A stretch of 64,000 nt of DNA from Chitinophagales bacterium (GCA_013297745.1 JAAFIM010000003.1:55790-119789), one strand, 5' to 3'; counted from the first letter of the stretch, positions 23,720 through 36,222 are shown. The notes: generated from the sequence alone by a model not told the origin. Made by a program: numbers and translations.

Positions 23720-25009
23720 GTGAATATAAAAAAACTGCCTGAACATTTTTTACAATATGTTTGGCAACACAAACGGTTTGATTTTAGCCAGCTAAAAACG
23801 GTTGACGGGCGCAAAGTGCTGCTTGTGGATACGGGAACGCACAATACTAACGCGGGAGCTGATTTTCTGCTGGCTAAAATTTACTTAGATGATGTGCTTT
23901 GGGTTGGGGATGTGGAGATACATTGGCGTTCTTCGCAATGGTATACCCACCGACACGAAAAAGACCCAGCTTATAACAGTGTAATTTTGCACGTCGTCGC
24001 TCAATACAATAGCATAACGTACAACCAAAAAGGGGAAGAACTGCCCGTTTTGGTCATTCCGCCCGCGCTGATAGAAGCTGATTTGTTGTCAAAATATGCT
24101 TATTTGTCCGCAGAAAAACAGTTTATACCCTGTTATCAACATTTTGCACAATATGCAAGCGCGGTGATGCCCGATTTTTTGCCCATTTTGACCCAAGAAA
24201 GATTAACAGCCAAAGCCAATTTTATTTTAAACGAGTTAGAAACCAGCAAAAACGATTGGGCGCAGGTCTTTTATCAACAACTTAGCCTTTTTTTATCCGC
24301 CAATATCAACGGGGAGGCTATGCTGGCTCTAGCTAAATCGCTGCCGTTTATCTTATTGCAAAAGTACAAAAGCAACCTCTACCAGTTGGAAGCCTTATTG
24401 TTGGGGCAATCGGGTTTATTGCCTGCCGAGAGCAAGGACGCATACTTGCAAAAGTTGATAAATGAGTACGATTTTTTATCCAAAAAACACGACTTAAGCC
24501 CTTTATCTGCCCAATTATGGAAATTTAGCCGTATGAGACCCGCCAATTTCCCCACCATAAGAATAGCCCAATTAGCCCAACTGATTTTTCAAACCGAGCA
24601 TTTATGGGCATCGTTGTTGGCTATAGATGATTATCGCGACTATGAACCCTTTTTTGAGGTACAATTACACAGTTTTTGGGACGATAAGTACCGTTTGGAA
24701 AAAACAAAAACTGTTTCCCCCAAAAGAATGGGAAAAACAGCCGTTCACCACCTGCTGATAAACACCGTTGCACCGTTCTTATACGCTTGTGGGCAAGCTA
24801 TGCAAACCCCTGTTTATAAACAAAAAGCTATAGAATTGTTGCAAAATCTACCCGCAGAAGATAATCCTGTGTTGGAAGAATGGGAAAAATTGGGGCAAAA
24901 AGCGTCCGATGCCAAAGACAGTCAGGCTTTATTGCAGTTGAAAAAATGCTATTGTGAACAATTAAATTGTGTAAATTGCCCTATAGGGAAGCGTTTTTTA
25001 TTTGAATAG
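23720..25009 (+). CDS. DUF2851 family protein
   Basis: A 429-residue protein of DUF2851, found in Bacteroidota and relatives. The conserved N-terminal block is clear: GTHNTNAGADFLLAKIYLDD, VLWVGDVEIHWRSSQWYTHRH, and DPAYNSVILHVVAQYN. At the C-terminus a cysteine group (KKCYCEQLNCVNCPIGKRFL) is also family-typical and could bind metal. A GTG start at 23720 is used in this frame. No function is established. The stop codon at 25007-25009 touches the stop of the convergent GH16 gene with no base between, and no terminator is visible between them. Confidence 0.85.
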   Translation: MNIKKLPEHFLQYVWQHKRFDFSQLKTVDGRKVLLVDTGTHNTNAGADFLLAKIYLDDVLWVGDVEIHWRSSQWYTHRHEKDPAYNSVILHVVAQYNSITYNQKGEELPVLVIPPALIEADLLSKYAYLSAEKQFIPCYQHFAQYASAVMPDFLPILTQERLTAKANFILNELETSKNDWAQVFYQQLSLFLSANINGEAMLALAKSLPFILLQKYKSNLYQLEALLLGQSGLLPAESKDAYLQKLINEYDFLSKKHDLSPLSAQLWKFSRMRPANFPTIRIAQLAQLIFQTEHLWASLLAIDDYRDYEPFFEVQLHSFWDDKYRLEKTKTVSPKRMGKTAVHHLLINTVAPFLYACGQAMQTPVYKQKAIELLQNLPAEDNPVLEEWEKLGQKASDAKDSQALLQLKKCYCEQLNCVNCPIGKRFLFE

Positions 25010-27250
25010 TTAGAACTGTAGCCCGATTTGGTGGGTATCATCGTTGTTGCAATCATAAAAAAGCGGCGGCAATTGGTTATTTTGTCGTTGCCGATAGCGG
25101 CCTATGCAGCGTTTTTGCGCGTGTAGCACGAATATATCCTTACCATTTTTAGCCAAAGAGATAAAATTGCCCAGCCTATAGTCTCCCTCCGCGCTAAAAA
25201 CGTCCAAAGTACTCTGCATAAACTCCCCCAACGCGCCCGAATAAGTGTTGCGCTCGTACAAAGTTTTAATTTTACCGTTGTTGGCGATATAAAACAGCTC
25301 TATTAAACCATCTTTGCGGTTGAAAATGGGGCGAATTGCTACCGTACCCCCCACATCTTGCGCGGGTAAAAACGTTTTTTGGTTGGTGTTTAAATTTACA
25401 TAGATTAGTTTTTGGTCGTTGGTAGGGTAGAAAAAGCCGTTTTTGAACGGGTGAGCTATAATTTGTTTAAAACAATCCCCCTTTTTCGCCCCTTTAGTAG
25501 GTTTAGATACAGGTTGAACGGTTAAATGCAGCCCATTTTTTGCGCTTACGGTATCGAACAAAGGCAAATCTACCCGTTGCAAATGCCCTTTTTTATCCGA
25601 ATAAAGTAAAGTTTGCGGGTTCAGCAGGGTTAAATTGGGGTTATGAACGATAATCTCGCTTTGATAATGTAAATATCGTTTTGTACGGCGGTGATAAATC
25701 AGCAAGTTAAGCCGCTTTTGGTCATCTCTAAACGCAAAAAAAGTACTCTGCAAACTGTTAGTTAAATAATGGATAAGGTTATCCCTTACCGAATAATTAT
25801 CGCCGTTGCTCACATTAAGTTGAGCGGCGGTTTTTTTATGGTATAAATCAACCCCCACCTGCCATATTTTGTTATCCAAACCCTTATAAAACACGATAAA
25901 ACTATCCCTTTGCGGCAGATTATAAGCTACTATAGCGCAAGAATTGTCCGCATTATCAGCTAAAGTATCAATTATGCTGGTATAAACGGTACTTTCTCCT
26001 TTAGGATAAGTGCTTAAAGTGCGCAAAAAAGGCACGTTTTTCCCCTTATCATCAGCCAACAGATAAACCAAACGGCTATTTTGTCCCTGTTCTAATAAGG
26101 CAGATTGGGCTATATTTGCCCCTGTGCGCGAGTTAAACCCCGTAGATTGATATTGATAATTAGCTTGAAAGTATGTATTTTGGGCATAAGATTGCACATA
26201 ATGGCGAAAAGCGGTTGCGTTGGTATCTGCCCAATCCCAAATAAGGCTATCTGTTCTATACCCGCTATAATGTGGTTGATAATTAACGCTGGCAGGGCGA
26301 TAGACACGCACATAATCTACCTCCATAATCCCCCCTTTGCCGTTGGCAAAAGTGCTATGGCTAAGAATAACATTTAATTTTGCGAAGGGAATACCCCCGT
26401 ATTGGGTGCGAATTTCGTTCCCATCTATGAACCAAGTAACCGCTTCAGGTGTCCAAGCCAAAGTATACGTATGAAAATCATCTTGTGGGTTGCTCACCTC
26501 AAACTTATAGTTGGTTGCACAAGGGAAACAAGCGGGGTTTTGATACCCATTGGCTTGCACAGTCGCCCAAAAGTGTTGAACAGGGGCTTTTTGCCAACTC
26601 TCTTGAGTATATTTTGCCTCAAATATATCTATTTCAAACCCGGGACAAAAGCCTTGCGGCGGACAAGGTAAGGTATCCGCCCGTTGAAAAGGCAAACAAG
26701 AATACACACTAGCCCCATTTGTACAGGGCTGATAAGGGTCTCCCCACAACCAAAAAGCAGGATAGTCGCCAGAAACGTTGGGTAATTTAGCCCGTATTTC
26801 AAAAATGCCGTAAGCAAAACCCTTCAGCCACTGTTGTTCGCCCTGACTGCAAGGATAATCTTGGTCATATACAGCCGTCAAAACCGCGCTTTGTCTTTGC
26901 GAACGCCAATATTGCCCCTGATGAAAGACAGAATCTATATACTTATGATTGTAAAGCGTATAAGCACCCATTTTTAGTATTCCGTCATCAAGGGTTAAGT
27001 GTCGGTTGGTAGCCAGTTCGCTGCAGCTGCGTTGGATTGGGTTATGGTCAATACCTCTTAAGTCGTCATAAGGAAAACCTTTTTTCCACTTGGCAAGCCC
27101 TTTATCGCTATGATATAATTGAGCAGTATCCGTATAATTGAACTCGTCAGCCCATATTAAAACATAATTATCTAAATTAAGCCTTCTTTGCGCGCTGCTA
27201 CTAACAATCAGAAAGGTAAAAAAGGCAAGTGTATTGATTATTTTCAGCAT
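25010..27250 (-). CDS. Secreted glycoside hydrolase family 16 protein with C-terminal repeat domain
   Basis: A 746-residue exported enzyme. Residues 1-20 are a signal peptide (IINTLAFFTFLIVSSSAQ). The GH16 domain (about 30-320) has the catalytic ExDxxE motif as EIDIFE, E206 and E211 with D208, and FHTYTLAWTPEAVTWFIDG and MEVDYVRVY blocks. GH16 enzymes cut beta-1,3 or beta-1,4 glucans, agars and similar polymers. A cysteine-rich insertion (about 175-205) stands before the motif. The C-terminal ~400 residues read as strand-rich repeats (YLLADDKGKNVPFLR, FIVFYKGLDNKIWQVG, PIFNRKDGLIELFYIANNGK), perhaps a beta-propeller like those of fucose-binding lectins. No type IX sorting domain is obvious. 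No SusC/SusD pair is near, so it is not part of a polysaccharide locus in view. Confidence 0.85.
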   Translation of the reverse strand: MLKIINTLAFFTFLIVSSSAQRRLNLDNYVLIWADEFNYTDTAQLYHSDKGLAKWKKGFPYDDLRGIDHNPIQRSCSELATNRHLTLDDGILKMGAYTLYNHKYIDSVFHQGQYWRSQRQSAVLTAVYDQDYPCSQGEQQWLKGFAYGIFEIRAKLPNVSGDYPAFWLWGDPYQPCTNGASVYSCLPFQRADTLPCPPQGFCPGFEIDIFEAKYTQESWQKAPVQHFWATVQANGYQNPACFPCATNYKFEVSNPQDDFHTYTLAWTPEAVTWFIDGNEIRTQYGGIPFAKLNVILSHSTFANGKGGIMEVDYVRVYRPASVNYQPHYSGYRTDSLIWDWADTNATAFRHYVQSYAQNTYFQANYQYQSTGFNSRTGANIAQSALLEQGQNSRLVYLLADDKGKNVPFLRTLSTYPKGESTVYTSIIDTLADNADNSCAIVAYNLPQRDSFIVFYKGLDNKIWQVGVDLYHKKTAAQLNVSNGDNYSVRDNLIHYLTNSLQSTFFAFRDDQKRLNLLIYHRRTKRYLHYQSEIIVHNPNLTLLNPQTLLYSDKKGHLQRVDLPLFDTVSAKNGLHLTVQPVSKPTKGAKKGDCFKQIIAHPFKNGFFYPTNDQKLIYVNLNTNQKTFLPAQDVGGTVAIRPIFNRKDGLIELFYIANNGKIKTLYERNTYSGALGEFMQSTLDVFSAEGDYRLGNFISLAKNGKDIFVLHAQKRCIGRYRQRQNNQLPPLFYDCNNDDTHQIGLQF

Positions 27251-27271
27251 AAATCGGATTAAAAAAGGGGA

Positions 27272-27302
27272 TAAAAAAAGCCCCTACTAAAAAGTAGAGG
27301 CG
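27272..27302 (-). terminator. Terminator of the rpoBC operon
   Basis: On the minus strand GCCTCTACTTTTTAGTAGGGGC followed by seven T (arms at 27280-27287 and 27294-27301), eight bases after the rpoC stop. One G-T pair is in the stem. Confidence 0.85.
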
Positions 27303-27309
27303 TTAAAAG

Positions 27310-30300
27310 CTAATCGTTATCTTCTATTTTTTCTTTGCGGCGAGAATCCACCGATTGTATTTTTTCCAAATCACCAACCACCAATCTATCAAAACGGCGG
27401 TTGCCCGTACCAGCGGGTATTTTCTTACCGACAATGATATTTTCTTTCAAGCCATTTAAGTGGTCAGTCACCGCAGCAATAGCAGCAGTAGAAAGCACTT
27501 TGGTAGTTTCTTGGAACGAAGCGGCTGAAATCCAGCTTTTTGTACCTAAAGACGCCTTAGTGATACCTTGTAGAATAACCCGTCCAATAGCGGCTCTTGC
27601 AGAACGGAAAGTTAGCGGTTTTTTGCCCGCACGATTCAAGCTCGTATTTTCTTCCCGAATTTGGCGTTCGGTAATATGTTGGCCAGTATGATATTTGTGA
27701 GAATCACCTTTATCCTCTACCACATATCTATCTAGTAGTTTGTCATTTTCAGAAATAAAATCAAAGCGAGAAACAGCCTCTTTTTCTAAGAAGCGAGTAT
27801 CACCAGAATCTAGAATTTGTACTTTACGCATCATTTGGCGAACGATAACCTCAATATGTTTGTCGCTAATCGTGATACCTTGAGCGCGATACACTTCCTG
27901 CACCCCATTGACGAGATAATACTGAACAGAGTAACTTCCCTGAATAGCTAAAATATCGTGAGCAGCAATAGAGCCGTTGGAAAGAGGCGTACCAGCGCGA
28001 ACGAAGTCACCATCTTGAACAAGAATATATTTGGACAAGCCAATAAGATATTTGCGTTTTTGTCCATCTTTAGCTTCAATAGTACATTCGCGATTACCCC
28101 GTTTGAGTTTACCAAAGGTAATAATCCCATCAATTTCTGCCACTACAGCAGGATTGGAAGGCTTACGAGCTTCAAACAATTCAGTTACGCGCGGCAAACC
28201 GCCAGTAATATCCTGAATTTTGCCTGTGGTACGCGGGATTTTGGCTAGAGTATGCCCTTGTTTAATCACCACATCCACCGCGTTGCCCTCTTTATCATAT
28301 TCTGGTTTAACCTGCAAATAAGCACCAGCAGGCAAGTTATACTCGCGGAGTTGATTGCCATTAGCATCCAATATACGCAAGCTAGGCACTTTTTTCTTAT
28401 TTTTAGACTCTGTGATGACCAACTCTTCGCGGTTGGTTTGCTCATCGCGTTCTGTGCGGCAGGTAACCCCCTCTATAACATCTTCAAAAACAATAACCCC
28501 ATCATATTCACTGATTAGCAGGGAGTTGTAAGCATCCCATTCAGAAACTAAATCATCTTTTTTGATAAAGTCACCATCTTTAACAAAGATAGTGGAGCCA
28601 TAAGTGATAAAATTGGTGGTCAAGACCCGTCCAGTTTTGGGTTCGATAATACGCATTTCCCCTGTACGAGAGATTACCACATTTTGGCTTTGTCCTTTGT
28701 CCTCATTTAGCAACTCAACAGATTTGATAGCATCAAATTCTACCCGACCATCATATTTGGCTTTAAGTTGAGAATCTTCGGCTTGATAAGAAGCTGTACC
28801 CCCTACGTGGAAAGTACGCAAAGTAAGCTGAGTACCAGGTTCACCGATAGATTGGGCAGCAATAGTACCTACAGCATCGCCTAATTCAGCAGCGCGTCCT
28901 GTGGCGGTATTTTTGCCATAACATTTTAGACAAACACCTTTGCGAGACTCACAAGTCAGCACAGAACGAACGTGGACTGTTTCCACCCCAGATTCTTCTA
29001 TCAACTGCGCATATTTGGTGGTTATATACTCGTTGGCATCCATCAAAACCTCGTCAGTTTCGGGATGATAAACCTCATACAAGGTATAACGCCCTTCTAT
29101 ACGCTCGGCAAGCGGTTGGATAATTTTATCTTTTTCTTTAAGTGCTTGGACAGGAATACCGCGCAAAGTACCACAATCAAACTCATTGACAACAACATCT
29201 TGCGCCACATCCACCAAACGGCGGGTCAAATAACCAGCATCTGCGGTTTTGAGGGCTGTATCAGCAAGACCTTTTCGCGCACCGTGGGTAGAGATAAAGT
29301 ATTCCAAAACGTTGAGCCCTGCGATAAAGTTGGACAAAACGGGATTTTCAATAATCGCACCACCAGTATCACCAGATTTACGCGGTTTAGCCATCAAACC
29401 ACGCATTCCACAAAGCTGTTTAATTTGTTGTTTGGAGCCACGCGCGCCAGAATCTAGCATCATATAAACGGAGTTGAAGCCCTGTTTGTGCGCAGACAAT
29501 TCTTTCATCAAAGTTTCAGTAACCGATTGGTCAGCTTTAGTCCAAAGGTCAATAACTTGATTGTAACGTTCATTATCTGTAATCAGCCCCATATTATAGT
29601 TTTCGCGAATTTCGGCGGCTGCATCGTGAGCTTGGTCAATTACTATTTGGCGATTGGAAGGGGTTATCAAGTCAGGCAGGTTGAACGACAATCCACCGCG
29701 ATAAGCCCAATTGAACCCAAGTTCTTTAATATCATCCAAAAATATAGCTGTTGTACTAAAGCTGGTGCGTTCTAGCACCTCAGAAATTACCTTTTTGAGA
29801 TTCTTTTTAGAAAGAACTTCATTAATAAAAGGCACTTTTTTAGGCACTTTTTCATTAAACAAAGTACGTCCTACGGTAGTTTCTATCAATTTAGAAACCA
29901 ATCTTTTTTGGTCATTTTCTACATTAGCGCGTACTTTAATATGTGCGTGTAAATCAACTTTTCCCTCGTTGTGAGCAATAATAACCTCTTCGGCAGAATA
30001 AAAAGATTTACCTTCACCTTTTACCACCACCCCATCCATAGTTTTTTTGCCTTTGGTGAGATAGTACAAGCCCAAAACCATATCCTGAGAAGGCAAGGTA
30101 ATGGGTGTACCATTTTGAGGATTAAGCATATTATGAGCAGCCAACATTAGCGTTTGGGCTTCCAAAATAGCGGCATTGCTCAAAGGCACGTGAACAGCCA
30201 TTTGGTCACCATCAAAGTCAGCGTTGAAAGCAGAACACACCAATGGGTGTAATTGGATAGCTTTGCCCTCTATCAATTTGGGCTGGAAAGCCTGTATAGA

Positions 30301-31653
30301 AAGTCTATGCAAGGTTGGCGCGCGATTGAGCAACACAGGATGCCCTTTCAACACATTTTCCAAAATATCCCAAATAACAGAATCTTTTTTATCAACTAAT
30401 TTTTTAGCAGATTTTACCGTTTTGACAATACCCCTTTCTATCAATTTTCTGATAATAAAAGGCTTAAACAACTCGGCAGCCATATTTTTGGGGATACCAC
30501 ATTCGTGAATTTTGAGCGTAGGTCCCACCACAATAACGGAACGGCCAGAATAATCCACCCGTTTACCCAATAAGTTTTGGCGGAAACGTCCCTGTTTTCC
30601 TTTCAAGACATCAGAAAGGGATTTTAAGGCACGGCCACCTTCAGCTTTTACCGCGTTCGATTTGCGAGAGTTATCAAAAAGAGAATCAACTGCTTCTTGC
30701 AACATCCGTTTTTCGTTGCGAAGGATAACCTCTGGCGCTTTTATTTCCAACAATCTTTTGAGGCGATTATTGCGGATAATAACCCGACGATAAAGGTCGT
30801 TCATATCAGAAGAAGCGAAGCGTCCCCCATCAAGAGGCACTAAAGGTCGCAATTCGGGAGGAATAACCGGCAAATAATGAATAACCATCCACTCTGGGCG
30901 ATTTTCCATAACCAATTGCCCCTCGCGGAAGGCCTCTACTATACGCAAGCGTTTTAAGGCTTCTGCTTTACGCTGTTGAGAGTTTTCTGTGGCGGCTTTT
31001 TCGCGCAATTCGTTGGACAAATCATCCAATTCAATTTTGGAAAGCAAAGCAAATACTGCTTCCGCGCCCATTTTGGCTACAAATTTGTTGGGGTCATCAT
31101 CCGAAAGTAAATGGTTGTCGCGGGGAAGAGTATCCAAGATGTCCAGATATTCTTCTTCAGTCAATAAATCTTTGACTGTGCTACCGTTTTCGCCACGCTC
31201 GGCGACGATACCTGGTTGAATAACCACATAACGTTCGTAATAAATCACACTTTCCAATTTTTTGGAAGAAAATCCGAGCAAGTAGCCAATTTTATTTGGT
31301 AAAGATTTAAAATACCAAATATGAACTATAGGCACAACCAATTTGATATGCCCCATACGTTCGCGACGTACTTTTTTCTCGGTAACTTCCACACCGCAAC
31401 GGTCGCACACGATACCTTTATAACGGATACGTTTATACTTGCCGCAATAACATTCATAATCCTTAACGGGTCCGAATATACGCTCGCAAAAAAGTCCATC
31501 GCGTTCGGGCTTATAAGAACGATAATTTATCGTTTCAGGCTTAAGCACTTCCCCGTAAGAACGCTCCAAAATAGAATCGGGCGATGCGAGGCTAATCGTG
31601 ATAGAATTAAAGTCGTTGGTGGCTTTATGTGTGCTGTTTTTTTTGAATGGCAT
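27310..31653 (-). CDS. rpoC: DNA-directed RNA polymerase subunit beta'
   Basis: Large catalytic subunit of RNA polymerase, 1447 residues, normal for Bacteroidota. Landmarks: the zinc-binding [20 protein letters not shown] near the N-terminus, the catalytic magnesium loop [16 protein letters not shown], and the second zinc site ([20 protein letters not shown]). The bridge-helix region ([20 protein letters not shown]) and trigger-loop region ([19 protein letters not shown]) are both intact. It lies 142 bases after rpoB with a hairpin between. Confidence 0.98.
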   Translation of the reverse strand: MPFKKNSTHKATNDFNSITISLASPDSILERSYGEVLKPETINYRSYKPERDGLFCERIFGPVKDYECYCGKYKRIRYKGIVCDRCGVEVTEKKVRRERMGHIKLVVPIVHIWYFKSLPNKIGYLLGFSSKKLESVIYYERYVVIQPGIVAERGENGSTVKDLLTEEEYLDILDTLPRDNHLLSDDDPNKFVAKMGAEAVFALLSKIELDDLSNELREKAATENSQQRKAEALKRLRIVEAFREGQLVMENRPEWMVIHYLPVIPPELRPLVPLDGGRFASSDMNDLYRRVIIRNNRLKRLLEIKAPEVILRNEKRMLQEAVDSLFDNSRKSNAVKAEGGRALKSLSDVLKGKQGRFRQNLLGKRVDYSGRSVIVVGPTLKIHECGIPKNMAAELFKPFIIRKLIERGIVKTVKSAKKLVDKKDSVIWDILENVLKGHPVLLNRAPTLHRLSIQAFQPKLIEGKAIQLHPLVCSAFNADFDGDQMAVHVPLSNAAILEAQTLMLAAHNMLNPQNGTPITLPSQDMVLGLYYLTKGKKTMDGVVVKGEGKSFYSAEEVIIAHNEGKVDLHAHIKVRANVENDQKRLVSKLIETTVGRTLFNEKVPKKVPFINEVLSKKNLKKVISEVLERTSFSTTAIFLDDIKELGFNWAYRGGLSFNLPDLITPSNRQIVIDQAHDAAAEIRENYNMGLITDNERYNQVIDLWTKADQSVTETLMKELSAHKQGFNSVYMMLDSGARGSKQQIKQLCGMRGLMAKPRKSGDTGGAIIENPVLSNFIAGLNVLEYFISTHGARKGLADTALKTADAGYLTRRLVDVAQDVVVNEFDCGTLRGIPVQALKEKDKIIQPLAERIEGRYTLYEVYHPETDEVLMDANEYITTKYAQLIEESGVETVHVRSVLTCESRKGVCLKCYGKNTATGRAAELGDAVGTIAAQSIGEPGTQLTLRTFHVGGTASYQAEDSQLKAKYDGRVEFDAIKSVELLNEDKGQSQNVVISRTGEMRIIEPKTGRVLTTNFITYGSTIFVKDGDFIKKDDLVSEWDAYNSLLISEYDGVIVFEDVIEGVTCRTERDEQTNREELVITESKNKKKVPSLRILDANGNQLREYNLPAGAYLQVKPEYDKEGNAVDVVIKQGHTLAKIPRTTGKIQDITGGLPRVTELFEARKPSNPAVVAEIDGIITFGKLKRGNRECTIEAKDGQKRKYLIGLSKYILVQDGDFVRAGTPLSNGSIAAHDILAIQGSYSVQYYLVNGVQEVYRAQGITISDKHIEVIVRQMMRKVQILDSGDTRFLEKEAVSRFDFISENDKLLDRYVVEDKGDSHKYHTGQHITERQIREENTSLNRAGKKPLTFRSARAAIGRVILQGITKASLGTKSWISAASFQETTKVLSTAAIAAVTDHLNGLKENIIVGKKIPAGTGNRRFDRLVVGDLEKIQSVDSRRKEKIEDND

Positions 31654-31735
31654 AGTTGAGTTATGCGTTTTTTAGTGGTTGGTGTGGTATAGGAATAGGG
31701 CTAACCCTAAAAACTATTCGTAAGTGGATAAGACA

Positions 31736-31770
31736 TAAAAAGCCTTTCAGCCTAAAGCAGGCTGAAAGGT
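31736..31770 (-). promoter_or_regulatory. Terminator-like hairpin between rpoB and rpoC
   Basis: A perfect 10-bp stem CCTTTCAGCC (31743-31752) and GGCTGAAAGG (31760-31769), loop 7. On the transcribed strand it is followed by CTTTTTATG, a weak T-run. It could be an attenuator or a processing site between the two subunit genes. The gap holds no other gene. Confidence 0.65.
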
Positions 31771-31795
31771 TTATTTTTTATGCAAAAACTGTATT

Positions 31796-34700
31796 TTACT
31801 CAAATTTGACCTCTAAGGCAAGCCCACGAAGCTCGTGTACAAGTACATTAAACGATTCGGGGATACCTGGAGTGGGCAAGTTATCGCCTTTGACAATAGC
31901 TTCATAAGCTTTGGCACGGCCGATAATATCATCAGATTTGATAGTCAATAATTCTTGTAATATATGGGCAGCACCAAAAGCTTCGAGCGCCCAAACCTCC
32001 ATCTCACCAAAACGCTGACCACCAAATTGGGCTTTACCACCCAAAGGTTGTTGAGTAATCAACGAGTAAGGTCCAATAGAACGAGCGTGCATTTTATCAT
32101 CGACCATGTGGGAAAGTTTTATCATATAAATCACCCCAACAGTGGCTTTTTGGTGAAAGCGGTCGCCTGTTTCGCCATCATAAAGATAAGTTTGTCCATA
32201 AGAAGGCAATTTAGCTTGTTGTACAAACTCTTCTATATCTTCTAATGAAGCCTCATCAAATACGGGAGTAGCAAATTTCATTTTGAGTTTTTCGCCTGCC
32301 CAACCTAAAACGGTTTCAAATATCTGCCCTAAGTTCATACGAGAAGGCACCCCCATTGGATTAAGTACTATATCTACTGGGGTTCCATCTTCTAAGTGAG
32401 GCATATCTTCATCGCGAACAATACGAGCGACGATACCTTTATTACCGTGACGGCCTGCTAATTTGTCCCCAACACGCAATTTACGTTTTTTGGCAAGATA
32501 AACTTTGGCCAATTTTAGCACTCCAGCGGGCAATTCGTCACCAATAGTGATAGCAAATTTATCCCGTTTGTAAGCGCTTATTGCTTCATTTTCTTTGATA
32601 GAAAAATTATGTAACAGTTGGCGCACCATTTTGTTGATACGGTCATCATCAGTCCAATTGGTATAATCAACGAAGTTGAAATTTTCAATCTCTAAGAAAG
32701 ACTTTTCAGTAAATTTAGCCCCTTTGGAGACCAATAATTTACCATAAATATCTTTAACCCCTAAAGAAAGCTTGCCATCCAACATTTGTAGTAATTTAGC
32801 CACTAATTTACCCCGCAACTCACCGATATTTGCCTCATGGGTTTTATCCAACTCATCCATTTCGGATTTATCTTTAACCTTTTGGACTTTATCTTTTTTG
32901 GCGCGTTTGAACAAGCGTTTGCCAACCACAACCCCAGTAGTAGATGGTGGAGCTTTCATAGAAGCATCTTTTACATCGCCAGCTTTGTCCCCAAATATCG
33001 CGCGAAGTAATTTTTCTTCTGGTGTAGGGTCTGATTCACCTTTTGGGGTAATTTTTCCTATTAGAATATCCCCCTCACGCACCCAAGCCCCAATACGAAT
33101 AATACCCTCTTCATCCAAATCCTTGGTAGTTTCTTCACTAACATTAGGAATATCATTAGTAAATTCTTCTTCGCCCAATTTGGTATCGCGCACATCCAAC
33201 TCAAACTCTTCAATATGAATAGAAGAGAATATATCTTCGCGTACAACCCGTTCAGAAATCACAATAGCATCTTCAAAGTTATAACCTTTCCAAGGCATAA
33301 AAGCAACCTTAAGATTTTGTCCCAAAGCCAGTTCGCCCTGTTCGGTAGCATAACCCTCGCAAAGCACTTTATTTTTCCAAACTCTTTCACCTTGTCTAAC
33401 TATCGGTTTAAGATTTATACAAGTATTTTGGTTGGTGCGACGGAATTTTATTAAGTCATAAGTAATCGTATCGTCATTAAAAGAAACTAGACGTTGGTCG
33501 TCATTGCGTTCGTAACGAATAACAATTTTATTGGCATCAACAAACTCAACCACACCCTCCGCTTCTGCTGTAACCAACATACGAGAATCTCTAGCAATTT
33601 TGCCCTCGAGACCTGTACCAATAATAGGCGAATGCGGTTTTAACAAAGGTACGGCTTGACGCTGCATATTAGAACCCATCAAAGCGCGGTTGGCATCATC
33701 ATGCGAAAGAAAAGGAATTAGTGATGCAGACACGCCCACAATCTGATTGGGGGAAACATCCACAAAGTTAGCTTCTTCTTTCGGCAACAACTTGAACTCC
33801 CCCTGACGGCGAGAGAACAAATCATCGGAGAAAAATTCGCCCGTTTTAGGGTCAACAACGTTAGCTTGAGCTACGGTTTTGTCATCTTCTTCTTCAGCTG
33901 ATAAATAGCGGAAATGGGTCAAGTCTGCTTTTTCGTCTAAAACTTCTCGATAAGCTGTTTCAATAAAGCCCATCCGATTGATTTTGGCGTGTACACAAAG
34001 GGTAGAAATCAAACCGATATTAGGTCCTTCTGGGGTTTCGATTGTACAGAGGCGTCCATAATGTGAATAGTGAACGTCGCGCACCTCAAAGCCAGCACGC
34101 TCCCTAGAAAGTCCCCCAGGTCCAAGCGCAGAAATACGGCGTTTGTGGGTTATTTCGGAAAGCGGGTTGGTTTGGTCTAAGAACTGAGATAGTTGGCTTG
34201 TACCAAAGAAAGAGTTTATAACCGCAGATAAAGTGCGGGCATTGATAAGGTCGGTAGGGGTAAACACCTCATTATCGCGAACATTCATCCGCTCGCGTAT
34301 GGTTCTAGCCATACGAGCCAAACCAACCCCAAATTGAGCATATAATTGTTCGCCAACTGTACGTATACGGCGATTACTCAAATGGTCAATATCATCAATT
34401 TCTGCTTTTTGGTTCATCAAACGCACCAAATAGTGGACAATTTCTATAATATCCTGATTGGTTAGGATAATAGTATCTATAGTTGGCGGTTCAGCAGTTT
34501 TTTCGTCATCAGGACGGTCGTACAAACGGCGATTTATTTTATAACGTCCAACCTCACCCAAAGAATAACGTTTTTCGGAGAAAAACAATTTTTGGATAAT
34601 GCTGCGGGCAGTTTCGTCATCAGGTGGTTCTGCACCACGCAATTGGCGATAAATATGTTGCACAGCTTCTATAGCTGAATTGGAAGTATCTTTTTGTAAC

Positions 34701-35638
34701 GTATTATAAATAATAGAGTAGTCATCTTGTATGTCTTCGCGTTGGAGAATTATAGTTTCGTTATCCGTATCCAAAATTTCTTCTATATTATCCTCATCAA
34801 GGATAACATCACGCTCCAAAACCACTTCATTTCGTTCTATGGAAACGACCTCCCCAGTTTCTTCATCCACAAAATCTTCTACCCAACTGCGCAAAACCCT
34901 TGCTGCAAGTTTGCGCCCTATGTTATTGGTTAGTGTATCTCGGTCTGCTTTAATTTCATCAGCCAAACCAAATATATTCAAAATATCACGGTCGCTATCA
35001 TAACCTATAGCACGCAATAAAGTAGTGACTGGAAATTTTTTCTTGCGGTCAATGTAAGCATACATAACCTGATTGATATCAGTAGCAAACTCCATCCAAG
35101 CCCCTTTAAAAGGAATAACGCGAGCTGAATAAATTTTGGTGCCATTCGGGTGACGGCTTTGTCCAAAAAATACTCCAGGTGAGCGATGCAATTGGGATAC
35201 AACTACCCTTTCTGCCCCATTAATAATAAAAGTTCCTTTTGGAGTCATGTAGGGGATATTGCCCAAAAATACATCCTGTGTACTTTGTTTAAAATCTACA
35301 TGCTCTTCATCATTACAAGAAAGGCTTAATTTGGCTTTAAGCGGCACGCTATAAGTAAGACCTCTTTCCATACATTCGTCCATAGAATAGCGAGGCGGGT
35401 CTATGAAGTAGTTTATAAATTTGAGTTCAAAAGTATTGCGTGCATCAGTGATGGGAAAATTTTCTTGAAAGACTTGAAACAAGCCTTCTCCTTCTCTATT
35501 TTCGGGGGTTGTTTCCAACTGAAAAAACTCTTCAAAAGACTTGAGTTGAATTTCAAGAAAATCGGGATAGTGGGATTCATCGCTATACTTACCAAAGTTA
35601 TATCTTTGATAGGTATTTTGGTGCTTATTTGATGCCAT
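31796..35638 (-). CDS. rpoB: DNA-directed RNA polymerase subunit beta
   Basis: 1280 residues, usual for the phylum. The rifampicin pocket reads [16 protein letters not shown], then [15 protein letters not shown], with the D, H and S positions that keep sensitivity unchanged. The active-site region ([16 protein letters not shown]) and the C-terminal clamp block ([20 protein letters not shown]) are intact. It lies downstream of rplL with an intergenic hairpin and upstream of rpoC. Confidence 0.98.
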   Translation of the reverse strand: MASNKHQNTYQRYNFGKYSDESHYPDFLEIQLKSFEEFFQLETTPENREGEGLFQVFQENFPITDARNTFELKFINYFIDPPRYSMDECMERGLTYSVPLKAKLSLSCNDEEHVDFKQSTQDVFLGNIPYMTPKGTFIINGAERVVVSQLHRSPGVFFGQSRHPNGTKIYSARVIPFKGAWMEFATDINQVMYAYIDRKKKFPVTTLLRAIGYDSDRDILNIFGLADEIKADRDTLTNNIGRKLAARVLRSWVEDFVDEETGEVVSIERNEVVLERDVILDEDNIEEILDTDNETIILQREDIQDDYSIIYNTLQKDTSNSAIEAVQHIYRQLRGAEPPDDETARSIIQKLFFSEKRYSLGEVGRYKINRRLYDRPDDEKTAEPPTIDTIILTNQDIIEIVHYLVRLMNQKAEIDDIDHLSNRRIRTVGEQLYAQFGVGLARMARTIRERMNVRDNEVFTPTDLINARTLSAVINSFFGTSQLSQFLDQTNPLSEITHKRRISALGPGGLSRERAGFEVRDVHYSHYGRLCTIETPEGPNIGLISTLCVHAKINRMGFIETAYREVLDEKADLTHFRYLSAEEEDDKTVAQANVVDPKTGEFFSDDLFSRRQGEFKLLPKEEANFVDVSPNQIVGVSASLIPFLSHDDANRALMGSNMQRQAVPLLKPHSPIIGTGLEGKIARDSRMLVTAEAEGVVEFVDANKIVIRYERNDDQRLVSFNDDTITYDLIKFRRTNQNTCINLKPIVRQGERVWKNKVLCEGYATEQGELALGQNLKVAFMPWKGYNFEDAIVISERVVREDIFSSIHIEEFELDVRDTKLGEEEFTNDIPNVSEETTKDLDEEGIIRIGAWVREGDILIGKITPKGESDPTPEEKLLRAIFGDKAGDVKDASMKAPPSTTGVVVGKRLFKRAKKDKVQKVKDKSEMDELDKTHEANIGELRGKLVAKLLQMLDGKLSLGVKDIYGKLLVSKGAKFTEKSFLEIENFNFVDYTNWTDDDRINKMVRQLLHNFSIKENEAISAYKRDKFAITIGDELPAGVLKLAKVYLAKKRKLRVGDKLAGRHGNKGIVARIVRDEDMPHLEDGTPVDIVLNPMGVPSRMNLGQIFETVLGWAGEKLKMKFATPVFDEASLEDIEEFVQQAKLPSYGQTYLYDGETGDRFHQKATVGVIYMIKLSHMVDDKMHARSIGPYSLITQQPLGGKAQFGGQRFGEMEVWALEAFGAAHILQELLTIKSDDIIGRAKAYEAIVKGDNLPTPGIPESFNVLVHELRGLALEVKFE

Positions 35639-35700
35639 ATAGCGGTTTTGATAAGAATTTTGATAAGGATTATTTGCAAAAAGTCCTTATTATAAATAGG

Positions 35701-35742
35701 AAAATAGGCTTAGCTACTTTAATGATGTAACTAAGCCTACAA
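35701..35742 (-). promoter_or_regulatory. Hairpin between rplL and rpoB (possible attenuator)
   Basis: TAGGCTTAG (35705-35713) and CTAAGCCTA (35731-35739), extended by GCTAC/GTAAC with a mismatch. On the transcribed strand it is followed by TTTTCC. This is the place where many bacteria set a partial terminator so that ribosomal protein transcripts exceed polymerase transcripts. Role inferred from position. Confidence 0.55.
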
Positions 35743-35772
35743 TCAGGCTGTAGCAATTAGCTATTACCTGTA

Positions 35773-36144
35773 TTATTTTACTTCTACCTCTGCACCAGCA
35801 GCTTCAAGAGCAGATTTGATAGTAGCAGCTTCTTCTTTGGTAACGCCAGTTTTGAGCGGAGCGGGTGCTGCATCTACCAAGTCTTTAGCTTCTTTCAAGC
35901 CAAGTCCAAGAACGGTTTTAACCTCTTTAACAACGTTCAATTTAGCTGCACCAGCTGATTTGAGTATAACATCAAAGGCAGTTTTTTCAGCTACGGGAGC
36001 TGGACCTGCTGCTGCTGCTGCTGCTGGAGCTGCTGCTGCTGCTGGCTCTATGCCATATTGTGATTTGAGGATATCAGCGAGTTCTTTAACTTCTTTAACA
36101 GTAAGGCCAACAAGTTGTTCAGCCAATTGGTTTAAATCTGCCAT
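35773..36144 (-). CDS. rplL: 50S ribosomal protein L7/L12
   Basis: 123 residues. N-terminal dimerisation domain ([23 protein letters not shown]), an alanine/proline hinge of about 20 residues (seen in DNA as a GCTGCTGCTG run), and a C-terminal factor-binding domain ([20 protein letters not shown]). Stalk protein that recruits elongation factors. Follows rplJ on the minus strand. Confidence 0.97.
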   Translation of the reverse strand: MADLNQLAEQLVGLTVKEVKELADILKSQYGIEPAAAAAPAAAAAAGPAPVAEKTAFDVILKSAGAAKLNVVKEVKTVLGLGLKEAKDLVDAAPAPLKTGVTKEEAATIKSALEAAGAEVEVK

Positions 36145-36222
36145 TTTATTAGCGAATGTTTTGAATTGTTATGATTTTTGAAAATGATATTTTAGATAGT
36201 GGAAGCCACAAGAGGGTATGGA

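Noticed and set aside
36000..36050. GCTGCTGCTG microsatellite
   Set aside because: It encodes the alanine-rich hinge of L7/L12, an expected feature.
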